In this document: positions 9,148-18,124 of the stretch, piece after piece
Position numbering within the stretch: the first letter of the stretch is position 1
Layout: each line of letters begins with the position of its first letter
Assembly: GCA_934457095.1 (NCBI GenBank)
Contig: CAKSHJ010000005.1
Coordinates: forward strand, 34,134 to 98,133
Direction of reading: 5' to 3'
Source: an uncultured Eubacteriales bacterium
GTDB taxonomy: Bacteria > Bacillota > Clostridia > Oscillospirales > Acutalibacteraceae
Length of the DNA: 64,000 nt
Position numbers and translations under genes: made by a program
The notes under the pieces: model-generated
What the model saw: the letters and a program-made list of their open reading frames with translations, nothing else
Database searches by the model: none
What the model was told of the DNA's origin: nothing

Positions 9148-9958
9148 GGATGTGACGCTGGGCCAGTATTTTCCGGGGCAGTCTTTGATACACAGGCTGG
9201 ACCCTAGAGCAAAGGTTTTGCTGACGCTTTCAGGCATTATTTTTATATTTATCGCGGGTAATTTTGCGGCGTTGGGGCTTATGGCAGCATTTACGCTAAC
9301 GGCGGTATTGCTTTCGGGCGTACCGTTCGGGCGCTATTTGCGCAGCATTCGCGGAGTGCTGTTTTTGGTGCTGTTCACCGCGGTTTTGAACCTATTTTAC
9401 GGCGGCGGTACGGTGCTGGTACAATGGGGCTTTTTACAAATTACCACCGGCGGCGTGCGCAATGCGATTTTTATTGGCGTGCGCATTGTAGTGCTGATTT
9501 TAATGAGCGCCGTATTGACTTATACGACCTCGCCTACGCAGCTGACTGACGCTTTGGAGCGGCTGATGAAACCGTTGAAATTGTTGCGTGTACGCGTGCA
9601 TGAAATTGCGATGATGATGACCATTGCACTGCGGTTTGTGCCGACTTTGCTGGAGGAAACCGATAAAATTATGAATGCGCAGAAGGCGCGGGGAGCCGAC
9701 ATGGAAAGCGGCGGCTTGATTTCTCGGGTGAAGGCGCTGGTGCCGGTGCTGATACCGCTGTTTGTATCGTCGTTTCGGCGGGCGTATGACTTGGCAATGG
9801 CAATGGAATGCCGCTGTTACAACGGCGGCAAGGGTAGAACCAAAATGAAGGTGTTGCACATTGAAAAGCGGGACATTGTGGTTTGCGTGATAACGGCCGC
9901 AGTTTGTGTGGGTGTTATTTTACTCAATGCATTTATACAGGAGCAATTTTTAATTTGA
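9140..9958 (+). CDS. ecfT: ECF transporter transmembrane subunit EcfT
   Basis: Membrane scaffold linking the two ATPases with a substrate-binding S component. About five hydrophobic segments (residues 25-45, 48-68, 72-92, 108-130, 240-262), a typical N-terminus with FPGQSLIHRLDPRAK, and the two coupling motifs ARG (QKARGAD near residue 180) and a second Arg-containing motif MAMECRCYNGG near 220. The start overlaps ecfA2, and truA follows directly, the usual ecfA1-ecfA2-ecfT-truA order. Confidence 0.95.
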   Translation: MIKDVTLGQYFPGQSLIHRLDPRAKVLLTLSGIIFIFIAGNFAALGLMAAFTLTAVLLSGVPFGRYLRSIRGVLFLVLFTAVLNLFYGGGTVLVQWGFLQITTGGVRNAIFIGVRIVVLILMSAVLTYTTSPTQLTDALERLMKPLKLLRVRVHEIAMMMTIALRFVPTLLEETDKIMNAQKARGADMESGGLISRVKALVPVLIPLFVSSFRRAYDLAMAMECRCYNGGKGRTKMKVLHIEKRDIVVCVITAAVCVGVILLNAFIQEQFLI

Positions 9959-9976
9959 ATGAGGTTTTATGCTGCC

Positions 9977-10720
9977 ATGAGAAATTTGCTGATTAAAATT
10001 TCATATGACGGAAAGCGGTACCACGGCTGGCAAATTCAGCAGAACGCCGTGACCGTACAAGAGGTCTTTCAGCAGGCGCTGGTTCAAATTTTGGGCGTAC
10101 AGCCCGATTTAAAGGGCTGCAGCCGAACCGATTCGGGCGTGCATGCGCGGGAGTATTATATTAGCATGAAATTGGAGCATGGCATTACAGAGCAAAGGCT
10201 AATGGGAGCTTTGAACCATTTTTTGCCCCCCGATATTGCGGTGCATAGCTGCGTGCAGGTGGACGAGCATTTTCATGCAAGGTATTCGTGTACGGGTAAG
10301 GAATATGTGTACCAATTTTGGAATCACCCGGTGAAAAATCCGTTTTTGCACGGCTATGCGTACCATTATTGGTATGCGCTGGACGAGCATTTACTCCACC
10401 GGGCGGCGCAGCAGTATATAGGCGCGCATGATTTCACTTCTTTTTGTACGCTGGACAGGCGGAAAGAGGGAGATATGGTGCGCCGAGTGACCAAGGCTAA
10501 GGTGGAGCGCAGCGGAGATATGGTGCGGTTTACCGTGGCGGCCGATGGTTTTTTATATAACATGGTACGAATTATGGCAGGCACGCTGCTGCGAGTGGCG
10601 CAAGGCAAATTTACACCGGAGGAAATACCGGAAATTTTGCAGCAGAAAAACAGAAAAGCTGCAGGTCCTACTGCTCCGCCGTGGGGGTTATATTTGAACC
10701 GAGTATTTTACGAAGTATAA
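9977..10720 (+). CDS. truA: tRNA pseudouridine(38-40) synthase TruA
   Basis: Isomerises uridines 38-40 in the anticodon stem-loop of many tRNAs. The catalytic Asp is in GCSRTDSGVHA (Asp52), with the YDGKRYHGWQ opening and the RIMAGTLLRVAQGK segment toward the C-terminus. The 247-aa frame from ATG 9977 matches the usual N-terminus (RNLLIKISYDG); an ATG 18 nt upstream would only add a non-conserved RFYAA stretch. Confidence 0.95.
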   Translation: MRNLLIKISYDGKRYHGWQIQQNAVTVQEVFQQALVQILGVQPDLKGCSRTDSGVHAREYYISMKLEHGITEQRLMGALNHFLPPDIAVHSCVQVDEHFHARYSCTGKEYVYQFWNHPVKNPFLHGYAYHYWYALDEHLLHRAAQQYIGAHDFTSFCTLDRRKEGDMVRRVTKAKVERSGDMVRFTVAADGFLYNMVRIMAGTLLRVAQGKFTPEEIPEILQQKNRKAAGPTAPPWGLYLNRVFYEV

Positions 10721-10757
10721 GGATATTTTTTGAGAGAGGAAAGGTTGTGGAAACGGT

Positions 10758-11972
10758 ATGAATGAACGGGAAGCGCCGCAAAATGAGCCGATTGTTTTGG
10801 CGCGGCGTGCGGGCGCAAAACGCAGCAGAAAAAAACCGCCGCGCTCCAAAATGCCGCGGTGGGTCTATATTGTGATTATTGTGTTGCTGGCTGTGGTGGT
10901 GGGACTGTTTGTTTGGTTTGGCATAGAGGATGCCGCCGGTATGGGGCAGTGGTTTAGGAGCGTGACCGTGGGCAGCGGCGAGGGCGACGGTTACCCCACA
11001 GATATTGTGGGCAGTACGGTAGGCCGCGGCAATTTTCTGATAGAGAACCGTAATGTCGTTACCGTGAGCGATACCGCATTGACTGCTATGAACGGCAGTG
11101 CAAATCGTTACATAAACCGGCAGCATAGCTTTCAAAACCCGGCGCTCAGAGCCGCCAACGGACGGTATTTGATTTATAATCTGGGTGGCAACGGTTTTAA
11201 AATTGAGGGAAGTTCACAGACAATGTATACCGGCCAGACCGAAAATAATATGATGGCTGCCGACATTGCAAACAGCGGGCGATATGCGCTGGTAACTGAA
11301 ATGCAGGGGTATGCCTGTGGGTTACAGGTATATTTGACGGACCATACCGTACAGTATAAATATAATTTTTCCGAATATTATATTACGGACATTTCTTTAA
11401 ACGGAGACGGCACCAGAGCGGCGGCGTTAGGGGTCACCGCAAAAGAGGGAAGTTTGACTTCGGCGGTGTATATTTTTGATTTTTCGAACCCGGAGCCGGT
11501 GGCGGTTTTAACATACAGCGAGGTACTGCTGGAACGCGTGGAATACATGGCAAACGGTACGGTAGTTGCAATCGGCGATACCGTGACCGGCATGATTAAC
11601 GGTACCACGGGCGAAAAGGTGGATTATCAGTATCAGTCGCGGCAGATGGCGGACTTTGCCATTGACCGTAACCGTGTGGCGTTGGCGCTTACGCCCTATG
11701 ACAACCGTTCTGCCAGCAAGCTGGTCATTTTAGACAGCGGCGCTACGGAGATTTGTGTGATAGAAACGCAGCAAAAAATGGACGCAGTTGCGCTGTACGG
11801 AGACACCGCGGCAATTTTGTGCGGTACGGAAATTTCAGGGTATTCGGCAAGCAGCGGAGACTTATTCGGTACGGTACAGGCCGGACCCGATGCGAGAAGC
11901 ATTGGCCTTTCGGATGAGGCTACGATTTATATTTTAGGCATCAGCCAGATACGGCAGGAGCGATTTTCCTAG
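10758..11972 (+). CDS. DUF5711-type membrane-anchored beta-propeller-like protein
   Basis: Unknown function. The basic N-terminus (RRAGAKRSRKKPPRSK) is followed by one membrane segment (about residues 36-57), then an extracellular, beta-rich region with repeated units of the type DIANSGRYALVTE and DISLNGDGTRAA that resemble WD40/propeller blades. I believe it belongs to DUF5711, found in Clostridia, on the basis of this layout, but cannot confirm by search. ATG with AGAGGAAAGG upstream. It has no terminator before it and probably follows truA in one transcript. Confidence 0.7.
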   Translation: MNEREAPQNEPIVLARRAGAKRSRKKPPRSKMPRWVYIVIIVLLAVVVGLFVWFGIEDAAGMGQWFRSVTVGSGEGDGYPTDIVGSTVGRGNFLIENRNVVTVSDTALTAMNGSANRYINRQHSFQNPALRAANGRYLIYNLGGNGFKIEGSSQTMYTGQTENNMMAADIANSGRYALVTEMQGYACGLQVYLTDHTVQYKYNFSEYYITDISLNGDGTRAAALGVTAKEGSLTSAVYIFDFSNPEPVAVLTYSEVLLERVEYMANGTVVAIGDTVTGMINGTTGEKVDYQYQSRQMADFAIDRNRVALALTPYDNRSASKLVILDSGATEICVIETQQKMDAVALYGDTAAILCGTEISGYSASSGDLFGTVQAGPDARSIGLSDEATIYILGISQIRQERFS

Positions 11973-11982
11973 TAAGAGGTTC

Positions 11983-12011
11983 TTGTGAAGCGGCTGAAAA
12001 TATGGTATATT
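11983..12011 (+). promoter_or_regulatory. SigA-type promoter for the cvpA-like gene
   Basis: TTGTGA (11983-11988), 17-nt spacer, TATATT (12006-12011), 27 nt before the start codon. Confidence 0.6.
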
Positions 12012-12038
12012 AACAGGAGATAGATTCGGAGGTTCTCA

Positions 12039-12734
12039 ATGGGTATTTTATTAGATGTTGGATTTGGTATCATTTTGGTACTTTGCGTCATATTCGGTTA
12101 CAAACGGGGCTTTTTTAAAAGTTTTGCCGGGTTTATCGGCGCGGTGGCGGCTATGTTGCTTGCCTGGACTTTTGCAGGTTTGCTGGCAAACGGCTTATAT
12201 CAATGGGTTTTCAGGGGCATGCTGGTGAATAGTATTTCCGATGCTATTGCGCAAAGCGGAATGTCGTCTTTGCCGGAGCAGGCGGGCACCGTAACCGCAA
12301 TTTTGCCGGGCTTTTTATCGAGTATACTCAGCCGCAGGGGTATTACCGGAGAACAGATTCAGCAGGCATTGCAGAGCGCCGGCGGTAACGCTGCCGAAAA
12401 AACTGCCGATTTAATTTCACCGGCAATTATATGGCTGCTGCAATTGTCACTGACGATTATTCTGTTTTGTGTGTTGCTGATTGTGGTTCGCTTTTTGGTC
12501 AACGCCATTGGCAAGGTGCTGCATTTTCCGGTTTTACGCCAATTAAACGGCATAATGGGCGGCGTGTTCGGTATTTTAAAGGGTGTTGTTTATTTATTCT
12601 TGGCCTGTGTTGTACTGCAATTGATTATGGCGGTAATTGGAAACAGTGTTGTACCTATGCAGCAAATGCTGGACCAATCTTATGTTTATCAGTTTCTGTT
12701 CGGATATAATCCGATGACCTCTTGGTTTGTATAG
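12039..12734 (+). CDS. cvpA: CvpA family membrane protein
   Basis: Integral membrane protein with four hydrophobic segments (about 3-20, 25-52, 130-155, 170-200). The opening (DVGFGIILVLCVIFGYKRGFF) and the GYKRGFFKSFAGFIG motif are characteristic of the CvpA family, linked in E. coli to colicin V export and envelope homeostasis; the role in Clostridia is not established. 231 aa, longer than the E. coli protein by a loop between segments two and three. ATG with CGGAGG 8 nt upstream. Confidence 0.8.
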   Translation: MGILLDVGFGIILVLCVIFGYKRGFFKSFAGFIGAVAAMLLAWTFAGLLANGLYQWVFRGMLVNSISDAIAQSGMSSLPEQAGTVTAILPGFLSSILSRRGITGEQIQQALQSAGGNAAEKTADLISPAIIWLLQLSLTIILFCVLLIVVRFLVNAIGKVLHFPVLRQLNGIMGGVFGILKGVVYLFLACVVLQLIMAVIGNSVVPMQQMLDQSYVYQFLFGYNPMTSWFV

Positions 12735-12828
12735 GAGTAGATTGTGCGATTGTTTGAGACTGTCCTAAAATTCACCGCAGGGCAGAGTGGGGATTTCCGT
12801 TGCGGTAGCGGAGATAGAGAAAAATTCT

Positions 12829-15150
12829 ATGATGATGTGTACCAAATGCAAAAAAAGACCCGCCGTTGTATTTGTTTCCGGCGCTGTCGATGCTGCGCAA
12901 AGTAAGGGGTATTGTCTTGTTTGCGCAAAAGAATTGGGCATTCGGCCTGTGAATGATTTGATGGAAAAAATGGGCATTACCGAAGAAATGATGGAGTCAA
13001 TGGAAAGCGAATTGAACAGTCTTATGGCAATGGAGCAAACCGCGCAGCCCGAAACCGGTGACGAAGAGGAGCATTGGGAGGAAAGCAGCTTTGTGCCCGG
13101 CGGCGCAGCTACCTTTCCGTTTTTAAAAAATATATTCCAAGGCGTTGCCGGTCAGGAGTCTACCAAAGAACAGGAAAGTCCGCAGGAGGAATCGACAGAG
13201 ACGACTGCGCCGAAAAATGAGGGCAAAAAAAAGAAAAAACGCAAATATTTGAACCTATATTGCACCAATTTAACAGGCAAAGCCAGAGATAACCAGTTGG
13301 ATGCCATCATCGGGCGCGACAATGAAATTGCCCGTGTGATTCAAATTTTAAGCAGAAGAACGAAAAATAACCCTTGCTTAATCGGCGAGCCGGGTGTTGG
13401 TAAAACCGCCATTGCAGAGGGGCTTTCCTTGCGCATTGCAAAAGGAGATGTGCCTGCAAGGCTGAAAAAGAAAGAAATCCATCTGCTGGATTTGACCGCC
13501 TTGGTTGCGGGTACGCAATTTCGGGGACAGTTTGAGAGCCGCATTAAGGGGCTGGTGGATGAGGTTAAAGCCGATGGGAATATCATTTTGTTTATTGACG
13601 AGGTGCATAATTTGGTCGGTACGGGCGATGCCGAGGGCTCTATGAATGCCGCGAATATTTTAAAACCGGCGCTTTCTCGCGGAGAAATTCAGGTTATTGG
13701 CGCGACCACTTTTACCGAATACCGTAAATATATTGAAAAAGATACCGCGCTGGAGCGGCGATTTCAGCCGGTTACGGTTGTCGAGCCCTCTGTGGAGGAC
13801 ACCGTTACCGTGCTGTTGGGCATTAAAAATTATTACGAAACCTACCATAGAGTGCAGCTCTCCGATGACATAGTAAAGCGTGCGGTGGTGCTCTCCGAGC
13901 GGTATATTACCGACCGATTTTTGCCCGACAAGGCGATTGATTTAATGGACGAAGCCTGTGCCTGCGCTGCGCTGCGCAATACGGCTATGGCAGAGTATGA
14001 TACGGCAAAATTTGACTTGGAGAAGCTGACCGAGCAGGAGGAAAAAATGACTGCCGAGGGCGCTGAACCAAACTATGAAAAATTAGCGGAGTTGCGGTGT
14101 GAAATTGCACGGCTACAGGTAAAAACCAAGACGTTGGAGTCGGCGGCATTGGGCGCGAATGTGACTGAGGGCGACCTTGCGCATGTAATTGAGCTGTGGA
14201 CGGGGATTCCGGCGAGTCGTGTACAGGAGAGCGAGCTGAAAAAATTGGCCGATTTAGAGGGGAAATTAGGAGCGAAAATTATCGGTCAGCAGGAGGCTGT
14301 GGAGGCCGTTGCGGCGGCCATTCGCAGAAGTAAAGTGCAAATCAGTCCCAGACGCAGACCGGCTTCGTTTATTTTTGTGGGCCCTACCGGTGTTGGTAAA
14401 ACCGAGCTGGTTAAGGTGCTCTCCAATGAGCTGTTTGATACGCCGGACGCATTGATTCGCATGGATATGTCCGAGTTTATGGAGAAGCATTCGGTTTCCA
14501 GAATCATAGGTTCTCCGCCGGGGTATGTTGGGTATGACGAGGCCGGACAAATGACCGAAAAAGTACGCAGAAAGCCATATTCGGTGATTTTGTTTGACGA
14601 GATTGAAAAGGCGCACCCCGATGTGATGAATATTCTGCTGCAAATTTTAGACGAGGGCAAAATTACCGACGCACAGGGCAGAACCGTGAATTTTGAAAAC
14701 ACGATTATCGTAATGACCTCGAATGCCGGCAGCGATAAAAAAGAAGCGGCGTTGGGTTTTGCAAAAAATGCCGCCGATGTAACTCGGGAAAAAACGATGA
14801 AAGCATTGTCGGAATTTTTGCGTCCGGAATTTTTAAGTCGCGTAGACGAAGTGATTATTTTCCGGGAATTGGCCGAGCAGGATTTTGAGAACATTGCAAA
14901 ATTGATGATAGACGAATATGTGAGCTCTTTGCAGGAGCGGGGCATTCAGCTTTTGTATGAGAAAGCGGTGCCGACATGGCTTGCAAAGCATGCTGTGGGC
15001 GGCAAGAGCGGCGCGCGTGATTTGCGCAATTTGATTCGAAAGAAGGTGGAGGACCAAATTGCGGCGGAGTTGGTAGCGCATTATGACAAGCCGGTGCAGA
15101 GCGTGGTTTTGAGCGTAAAGGGAGACCAAATAAAATTAACGATGGCTTAA
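12829..15150 (+). CDS. Zinc-finger Clp ATPase (ClpE/ClpC-like unfoldase)
   Basis: Hexameric AAA+ unfoldase that would feed ClpP. From the ATG at 12829 (two more ATGs follow directly) the 773-aa protein has a treble-clef type finger CxxC...CxxC (Cys4, Cys7, Cys29, Cys32), an acidic linker (60-130), AAA-1 with GEPGVGKT at about 187 and Walker B ILFIDEVHNL, a short coiled-coil middle region around 405-450, and AAA-2 with GPTGVGKTE at about 518. An LGF tripeptide near residue 641, in the loop after the AAA-2 sensor, matches the ClpP-docking motif. It lacks the Clp-N double repeat, so the layout is that of ClpE rather than ClpC. The longer reading from GTG 12787 has no better ribosome site. No CtsR gene is adjacent. 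Confidence 0.85.
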   Translation: MMMCTKCKKRPAVVFVSGAVDAAQSKGYCLVCAKELGIRPVNDLMEKMGITEEMMESMESELNSLMAMEQTAQPETGDEEEHWEESSFVPGGAATFPFLKNIFQGVAGQESTKEQESPQEESTETTAPKNEGKKKKKRKYLNLYCTNLTGKARDNQLDAIIGRDNEIARVIQILSRRTKNNPCLIGEPGVGKTAIAEGLSLRIAKGDVPARLKKKEIHLLDLTALVAGTQFRGQFESRIKGLVDEVKADGNIILFIDEVHNLVGTGDAEGSMNAANILKPALSRGEIQVIGATTFTEYRKYIEKDTALERRFQPVTVVEPSVEDTVTVLLGIKNYYETYHRVQLSDDIVKRAVVLSERYITDRFLPDKAIDLMDEACACAALRNTAMAEYDTAKFDLEKLTEQEEKMTAEGAEPNYEKLAELRCEIARLQVKTKTLESAALGANVTEGDLAHVIELWTGIPASRVQESELKKLADLEGKLGAKIIGQQEAVEAVAAAIRRSKVQISPRRRPASFIFVGPTGVGKTELVKVLSNELFDTPDALIRMDMSEFMEKHSVSRIIGSPPGYVGYDEAGQMTEKVRRKPYSVILFDEIEKAHPDVMNILLQILDEGKITDAQGRTVNFENTIIVMTSNAGSDKKEAALGFAKNAADVTREKTMKALSEFLRPEFLSRVDEVIIFRELAEQDFENIAKLMIDEYVSSLQERGIQLLYEKAVPTWLAKHAVGGKSGARDLRNLIRKKVEDQIAAELVAHYDKPVQSVVLSVKGDQIKLTMA

Positions 15151-15221
15151 CTGTATAAAATTCTATGGTATGCGCATGATAGTTTTTAGAAAAATATCGT
15201 GGATATCTTTGGGAAAAGCTA

Positions 15222-15251
15222 TTGACAGGCGGCAATGTTATGTGATATAAT
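15222..15251 (+). promoter_or_regulatory. Consensus promoter of the tRNA cluster
   Basis: TTGACA (15222-15227), 18-nt spacer, TATAAT (15246-15251), 20 nt before tRNA-Gly. Near-perfect consensus, as expected for stable RNA. Confidence 0.9.
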
Positions 15252-15270
15252 TCATAACGTTGTCGAAAGT

Positions 15271-15344
15271 GCGGGTGTAGTTCAATGGTAGAACTCCAGC
15301 CTTCCAAGCTGGTCACGTGGGTTCGATTCCCATCACCCGCTCCA
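15271..15344 (+). tRNA. tRNA-Gly(TCC)
   Basis: Cloverleaf with acceptor GCGGGTG/CACCCGC, anticodon loop CTTCCAA giving TCC, TTCGATTC T-loop, and encoded CCA. First of five tRNAs. Confidence 0.96.
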
Positions 15345-15357
15345 CATTCCCCAAAAT

Positions 15358-15434
15358 GCGCTGATAGCTCAGCTGGATAGAGCAACTGCCTTCTAAGCAG
15401 TAGGCCAGGGGTTCGAATCCCTTTCAGCGCGCCA
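15358..15434 (+). tRNA. tRNA-Arg(TCT)
   Basis: Acceptor GCGCTGA/TCAGCGC, D-arm GCTCAGCTGGATAGAGC, anticodon loop CTTCTAA (TCT, reads AGA), T-loop TTCGAAT, encoded CCA. Confidence 0.96.
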
Positions 15435-15437
15435 TAT

Positions 15438-15515
15438 GGTGGGTATAGCTTAGTCGGTTAAAGCGCCAGTTTGTGGCACTGGAGACCGTCGGTTCGAATC
15501 CGACTATCCACCCCA
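15438..15515 (+). tRNA. tRNA-His(GTG)
   Basis: Acceptor GTGGGTA/TATCCAC with the extra G-1 (15438) facing C73, anticodon loop TTGTGGC (GTG), T-loop TTCGAAT, encoded CCA. Confidence 0.95.
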
Positions 15516-15562
15516 TTTCTCAAATTACACAGCAGGACACTTTGTGTTTTCTGTGTCAGTAT

Positions 15563-15637
15563 TGGGCTGTCGCCAAGCGGTAAGGCAACGGACTTTGACT
15601 CCGTCATTCACAGGTTCAAATCCTGTCAGCCCAGCCA
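15563..15637 (+). tRNA. tRNA-Gln(TTG)
   Basis: Acceptor TGGGCTG/CAGCCCA, anticodon loop CTTTGAC (TTG, reads CAA), T-loop TTCAAAT, encoded CCA. Confidence 0.95.
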
Positions 15638-15666
15638 TGTTTTCTGCCGGAATGGCAGAGTTTTTG

Positions 15667-15695
15667 TTGACAAAAGCAGGAAAATCTGCTATGAT
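15667..15695 (+). promoter_or_regulatory. Consensus promoter of tRNA-Lys
   Basis: TTGACA (15667-15672), 17-nt spacer, TATGAT (15690-15695), 20 nt before tRNA-Lys, so this tRNA has its own promoter in addition to the cluster promoter. Confidence 0.85.
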
Positions 15696-15715
15696 ATATT
15701 TTGCAATTTTATCAT

Positions 15716-15791
15716 GATCCATTAGCTCAGCCGGTAGAGCACCTGACTTTTAATCAGGGTGTCCGGAGTTCGAATCTCCGATGGATCACCA
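15716..15791 (+). tRNA. tRNA-Lys(TTT)
   Basis: Acceptor GATCCAT/ATGGATC, anticodon loop CTTTTAA (TTT), T-loop TTCGAAT, encoded CCA. The gene is intact, and accessory DNA begins directly after it. Confidence 0.96.
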
Positions 15792-16209
15792 ATTCCTCTT
15801 AAGAGGAGTGAATGGTAACAGTTCTTCATAAAATTATGAAGCTGTTATCATAGAGCGAAACATTCAATTGGTTTTGAGTGCTTCGCTCTATGATAAACAA
15901 CAAGCGTGTCTACCATAGAACTATTCTATTGCTGCTCTTATGATGCAGCTCGGTTTGCAGCACTGCTGCGGTAAGCATCCCCTCTCACCGGGGATGAGAC
16001 ACTCAAGTCTGGCACGCTTTGTCCGGCGCAGTGCAGGGTACCAAATCTGCACCTGTTGGCTCGGAGAGTTGCCGCTACTATGTTGCAACCGTTATGGTAT
16101 AAGTCTGCACAAGCATTCAGTTCAGACCTGAATATTTGTCTTGGCTTATATTGTCAAGGTTCGAGTAGTAAAACAAGAATTCGCACCTCCCGGAAGAAGT
16201 GCGAATTCC
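15792..16209 (+). repeat. Non-coding stretch with nested hairpins downstream of tRNA-Lys
   Basis: No credible gene. It holds a 12-nt self-complementary block (15795-15806), a hairpin with arms TAACAG and CTTCATAA (15816-15847), and a 15-bp perfect stem, arms 15845-15859 and 15882-15896, whose loop is itself paired (CATTCAA/TTGAGTG). The second and third hairpins share 3 nt. A fourth small hairpin (CATCCCC/GGGGATG) lies at 15977-15997. The third stem has no T-run after it, so it does not look like a simple terminator; a mobile-element end or a structured RNA is possible. Confidence 0.5.
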
Positions 16210-16857
16210 CTACAAGGACTTGAATAATATCTCAAAGTGTGATACGATCACATCCATGAGGCATTGATAAGTCGGAGAGTATTGTGATACTTTTTCCGGC
16301 GCAAGCCTTACTACAAACGCCAATGTTGATTGTATACTATTTGTTTGCTTTTTGCAAGTATTTTGAAATAAATTTTGGTGTAATTTGGGACGTACGTCCC
16401 GTTTCCCATTGAGTATTTGCTCCTGTTCAGTGTAGGCAAAGCCCAATTCGCTGGGGAAGAAGTCGTCTTGACGGTCGGTATTGCTTTTCAGTAAAATAAG
16501 TCGTAAATCATCTTTTTCTCCGTTTTTGAAAATGCAATTTATGGTTTTATGCCCAAGCTGCCTGCAAGCCCGAAAACGGTGCCGCCCGGCAAGGATCTCA
16601 TATCTGCCGTTTGGCATAGCTATAACTTGCATTGGCTCGATTAGTCCGCACTCTGCAATGTTTGCAGCATAATTGTCTACTTTTTCTTGCTTCACCTTAA
16701 ACGGCTGTTCGTGGATTTCGTCCAGTAGGTCTAAATCTAACGCCACAATTTTTTCGCCGCCTTTGCGCATACCCAAAACACCCTCATACGCTTCCTCCGG
16801 CATGGGAGTAGTTACGAGTTTCGGTATTGCCTGCGGTTGCAAATTAAATTTTGCCAT
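16210..16857 (-). pseudogene. ParB/Spo0J-like protein, truncated
   Basis: The first 150 residues show a ParB N-terminal domain: the conserved box LAGRHRFRACRQLGHKTI near residue 92 and the upstream LIEPMQVIAMPNGRYEI segment. After about residue 155 (following EQEQILNGKRDVRPK) the sequence no longer resembles the helix-turn-helix that should follow, and the protein stops at 215 aa, shorter than typical ParB proteins (about 280-300). I read it as a remnant of an integrated plasmid or conjugative element, truncated or frameshifted in its DNA-binding half. A ParB-like regulator fused to an unrelated tail is less likely. Confidence 0.6.
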
Positions 16858-17039
16858 GTGTTACAATATAGTTGTCCCTTGCTTTATGGCAGTCAGCCAT
16901 AGGCATGGGACATCTCGTTGCCTAAACTGTTAGAATAGCGGGGTAATGGTATAACCTTCAACACCAAGGGCTTATACGTCCGTTTGAAAGTCAGTCAGCC
17001 ATCCCTCTATCCGCAGTGTTTGATTTGTGCAGGTAGAGC

Positions 17040-17352
17040 CAGCGCGTTCGTGTCAGCAAACAGATAGAATCGGCAATGGGTATTGTGCCGGAACACACAG
17101 GGTGTTATTACGAGCCCGTTGCGAAAGTATTGCATGAAGCTGGTCTCTATGTCAGCACAGTAAATCCGCTGCTCATTAAGGAGTACGGCGCTAATTCTCT
17201 GCGACGCGTGAAAACCGACAAGGCTGACGCGGTGAAGATTGCACGCTATGCTCTTGACAACCGGGCAGATCTGTGAGGCTATACTCCTATGGATACCATT
17301 CGTTATGATCTGAAAACATTGAACCGCCGGTTTCAGTTTGCTTCCAAGTAGC
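17040..17352 (+). pseudogene. IS110-family transposase fragment
   Basis: The reading frame through 17076-17276 has the IS110 DEDD-transposase N-terminal pattern (EPVAKVLHEAGLYVSTVNP, then VKTDKADAVKIARYALDN). A TGA at 17274-17276 breaks the frame, but it continues with coding-like sequence (YTPMDTIRYDLKTLNRRFQF) to a TAG near 17350. The N-terminal Asp motif and the whole C-terminal half are missing. A dead insertion-sequence remnant. Confidence 0.75.
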
Positions 17353-17653
17353 GGACAGCATGCCCCAGCAACCTGCTCGCTCTTTCGGAGCCATCTTTCC
17401 CTAACATCCGTAAGTGGCTTTGACAGCCCTGCACATCTTTCTTGGAGCAAGTCCTATTTGGGGCTTGATTTTTTATTTGTAGGCTTTGCTTTTGTCACTT
17501 ACTTTTATTGGGGTATTCAGGGGTTGCCCCCGGGTATTGTCCACATCCCTTTAGGGTGTGGATTAGATTTTGGTGTCAAAATCAGTGCTCGCTACTGTTA
17601 TGGACAATGTCTTGGTAAGAATTATCGTTCTTTTAAAAATCGTCATGTTGCCG
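17353..17653. other. Non-coding remnant DNA with a near-palindrome
   Basis: No gene recognised. An inverted repeat CCACATCCC / GGGTGTGG around 17538-17563 with a 4-nt loop follows a G/C-rich run (17520-17535). Such structures occur in transfer origins and terminators of integrative elements, but nothing here decides which. Confidence 0.3.
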
Positions 17654-17980
17654 TTACAGTTTTCGCAGTAGTTTGGTGGCAGTGTTCAGCGGCGTGCATT
17701 CGTCACCGATGACCTTCAATAGGTCGGTCACTGTGCCCATCCATTCATTTCTCTTTTTCATAAAGGCGATCACCTTCCGAGGAAAAGGATGGATGTTAGT
17801 CGGAACGGGATAGCCCTCCATCGAGATATCTCTGCCACCAGCTTTTCTCCTTTGGTTAATGTTCGTTTCATCGTGTGTATCCTCCTTTGTTTTTGTTTGC
17901 CGCTTTTCCCGAATGTCGTTTTTATGTGCCTGACTCTTTTTTTCAGCAGTGTTGTTTTGCTCATATCTCCGCAAAATCAT
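17654..17980 (-). pseudogene. RepA-like ATPase C-terminal fragment
   Basis: The last 55 residues of the minus-strand frame (PFPRKVIAFMKKRNEWMG, then TDLLKVIGDECTPLNTATKLLRKL) match the C-terminal helical domain found in RepA-like AAA ATPases of integrative elements; the intact copy in this window (59573-60727) has the corresponding region with a divergent sequence. The N-terminal part is basic low-complexity sequence in a different style, and the ATPase domain is absent. Interpreted as a decayed fragment. Confidence 0.5.
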
Positions 17981-18124
17981 ATCTCATTCGGACGGTTATT
18001 CAATTTTCAATTTGCCCCCTCAATTGGTAGGCAGCGAGAAGGCTCTTTTATTAACCCCTCAATAATCAATTGGGAGTTTTTTCGGCGGGTTTTGAATATT
18101 TTTTGGAAATATATAGCTCGTTTA

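Noticed and set aside
15940..16131. Open frame of 63 codons on the + strand
   Set aside because: Cys/His/Leu-rich composition, no ribosome site, and no resemblance to a protein; lies in remnant DNA.
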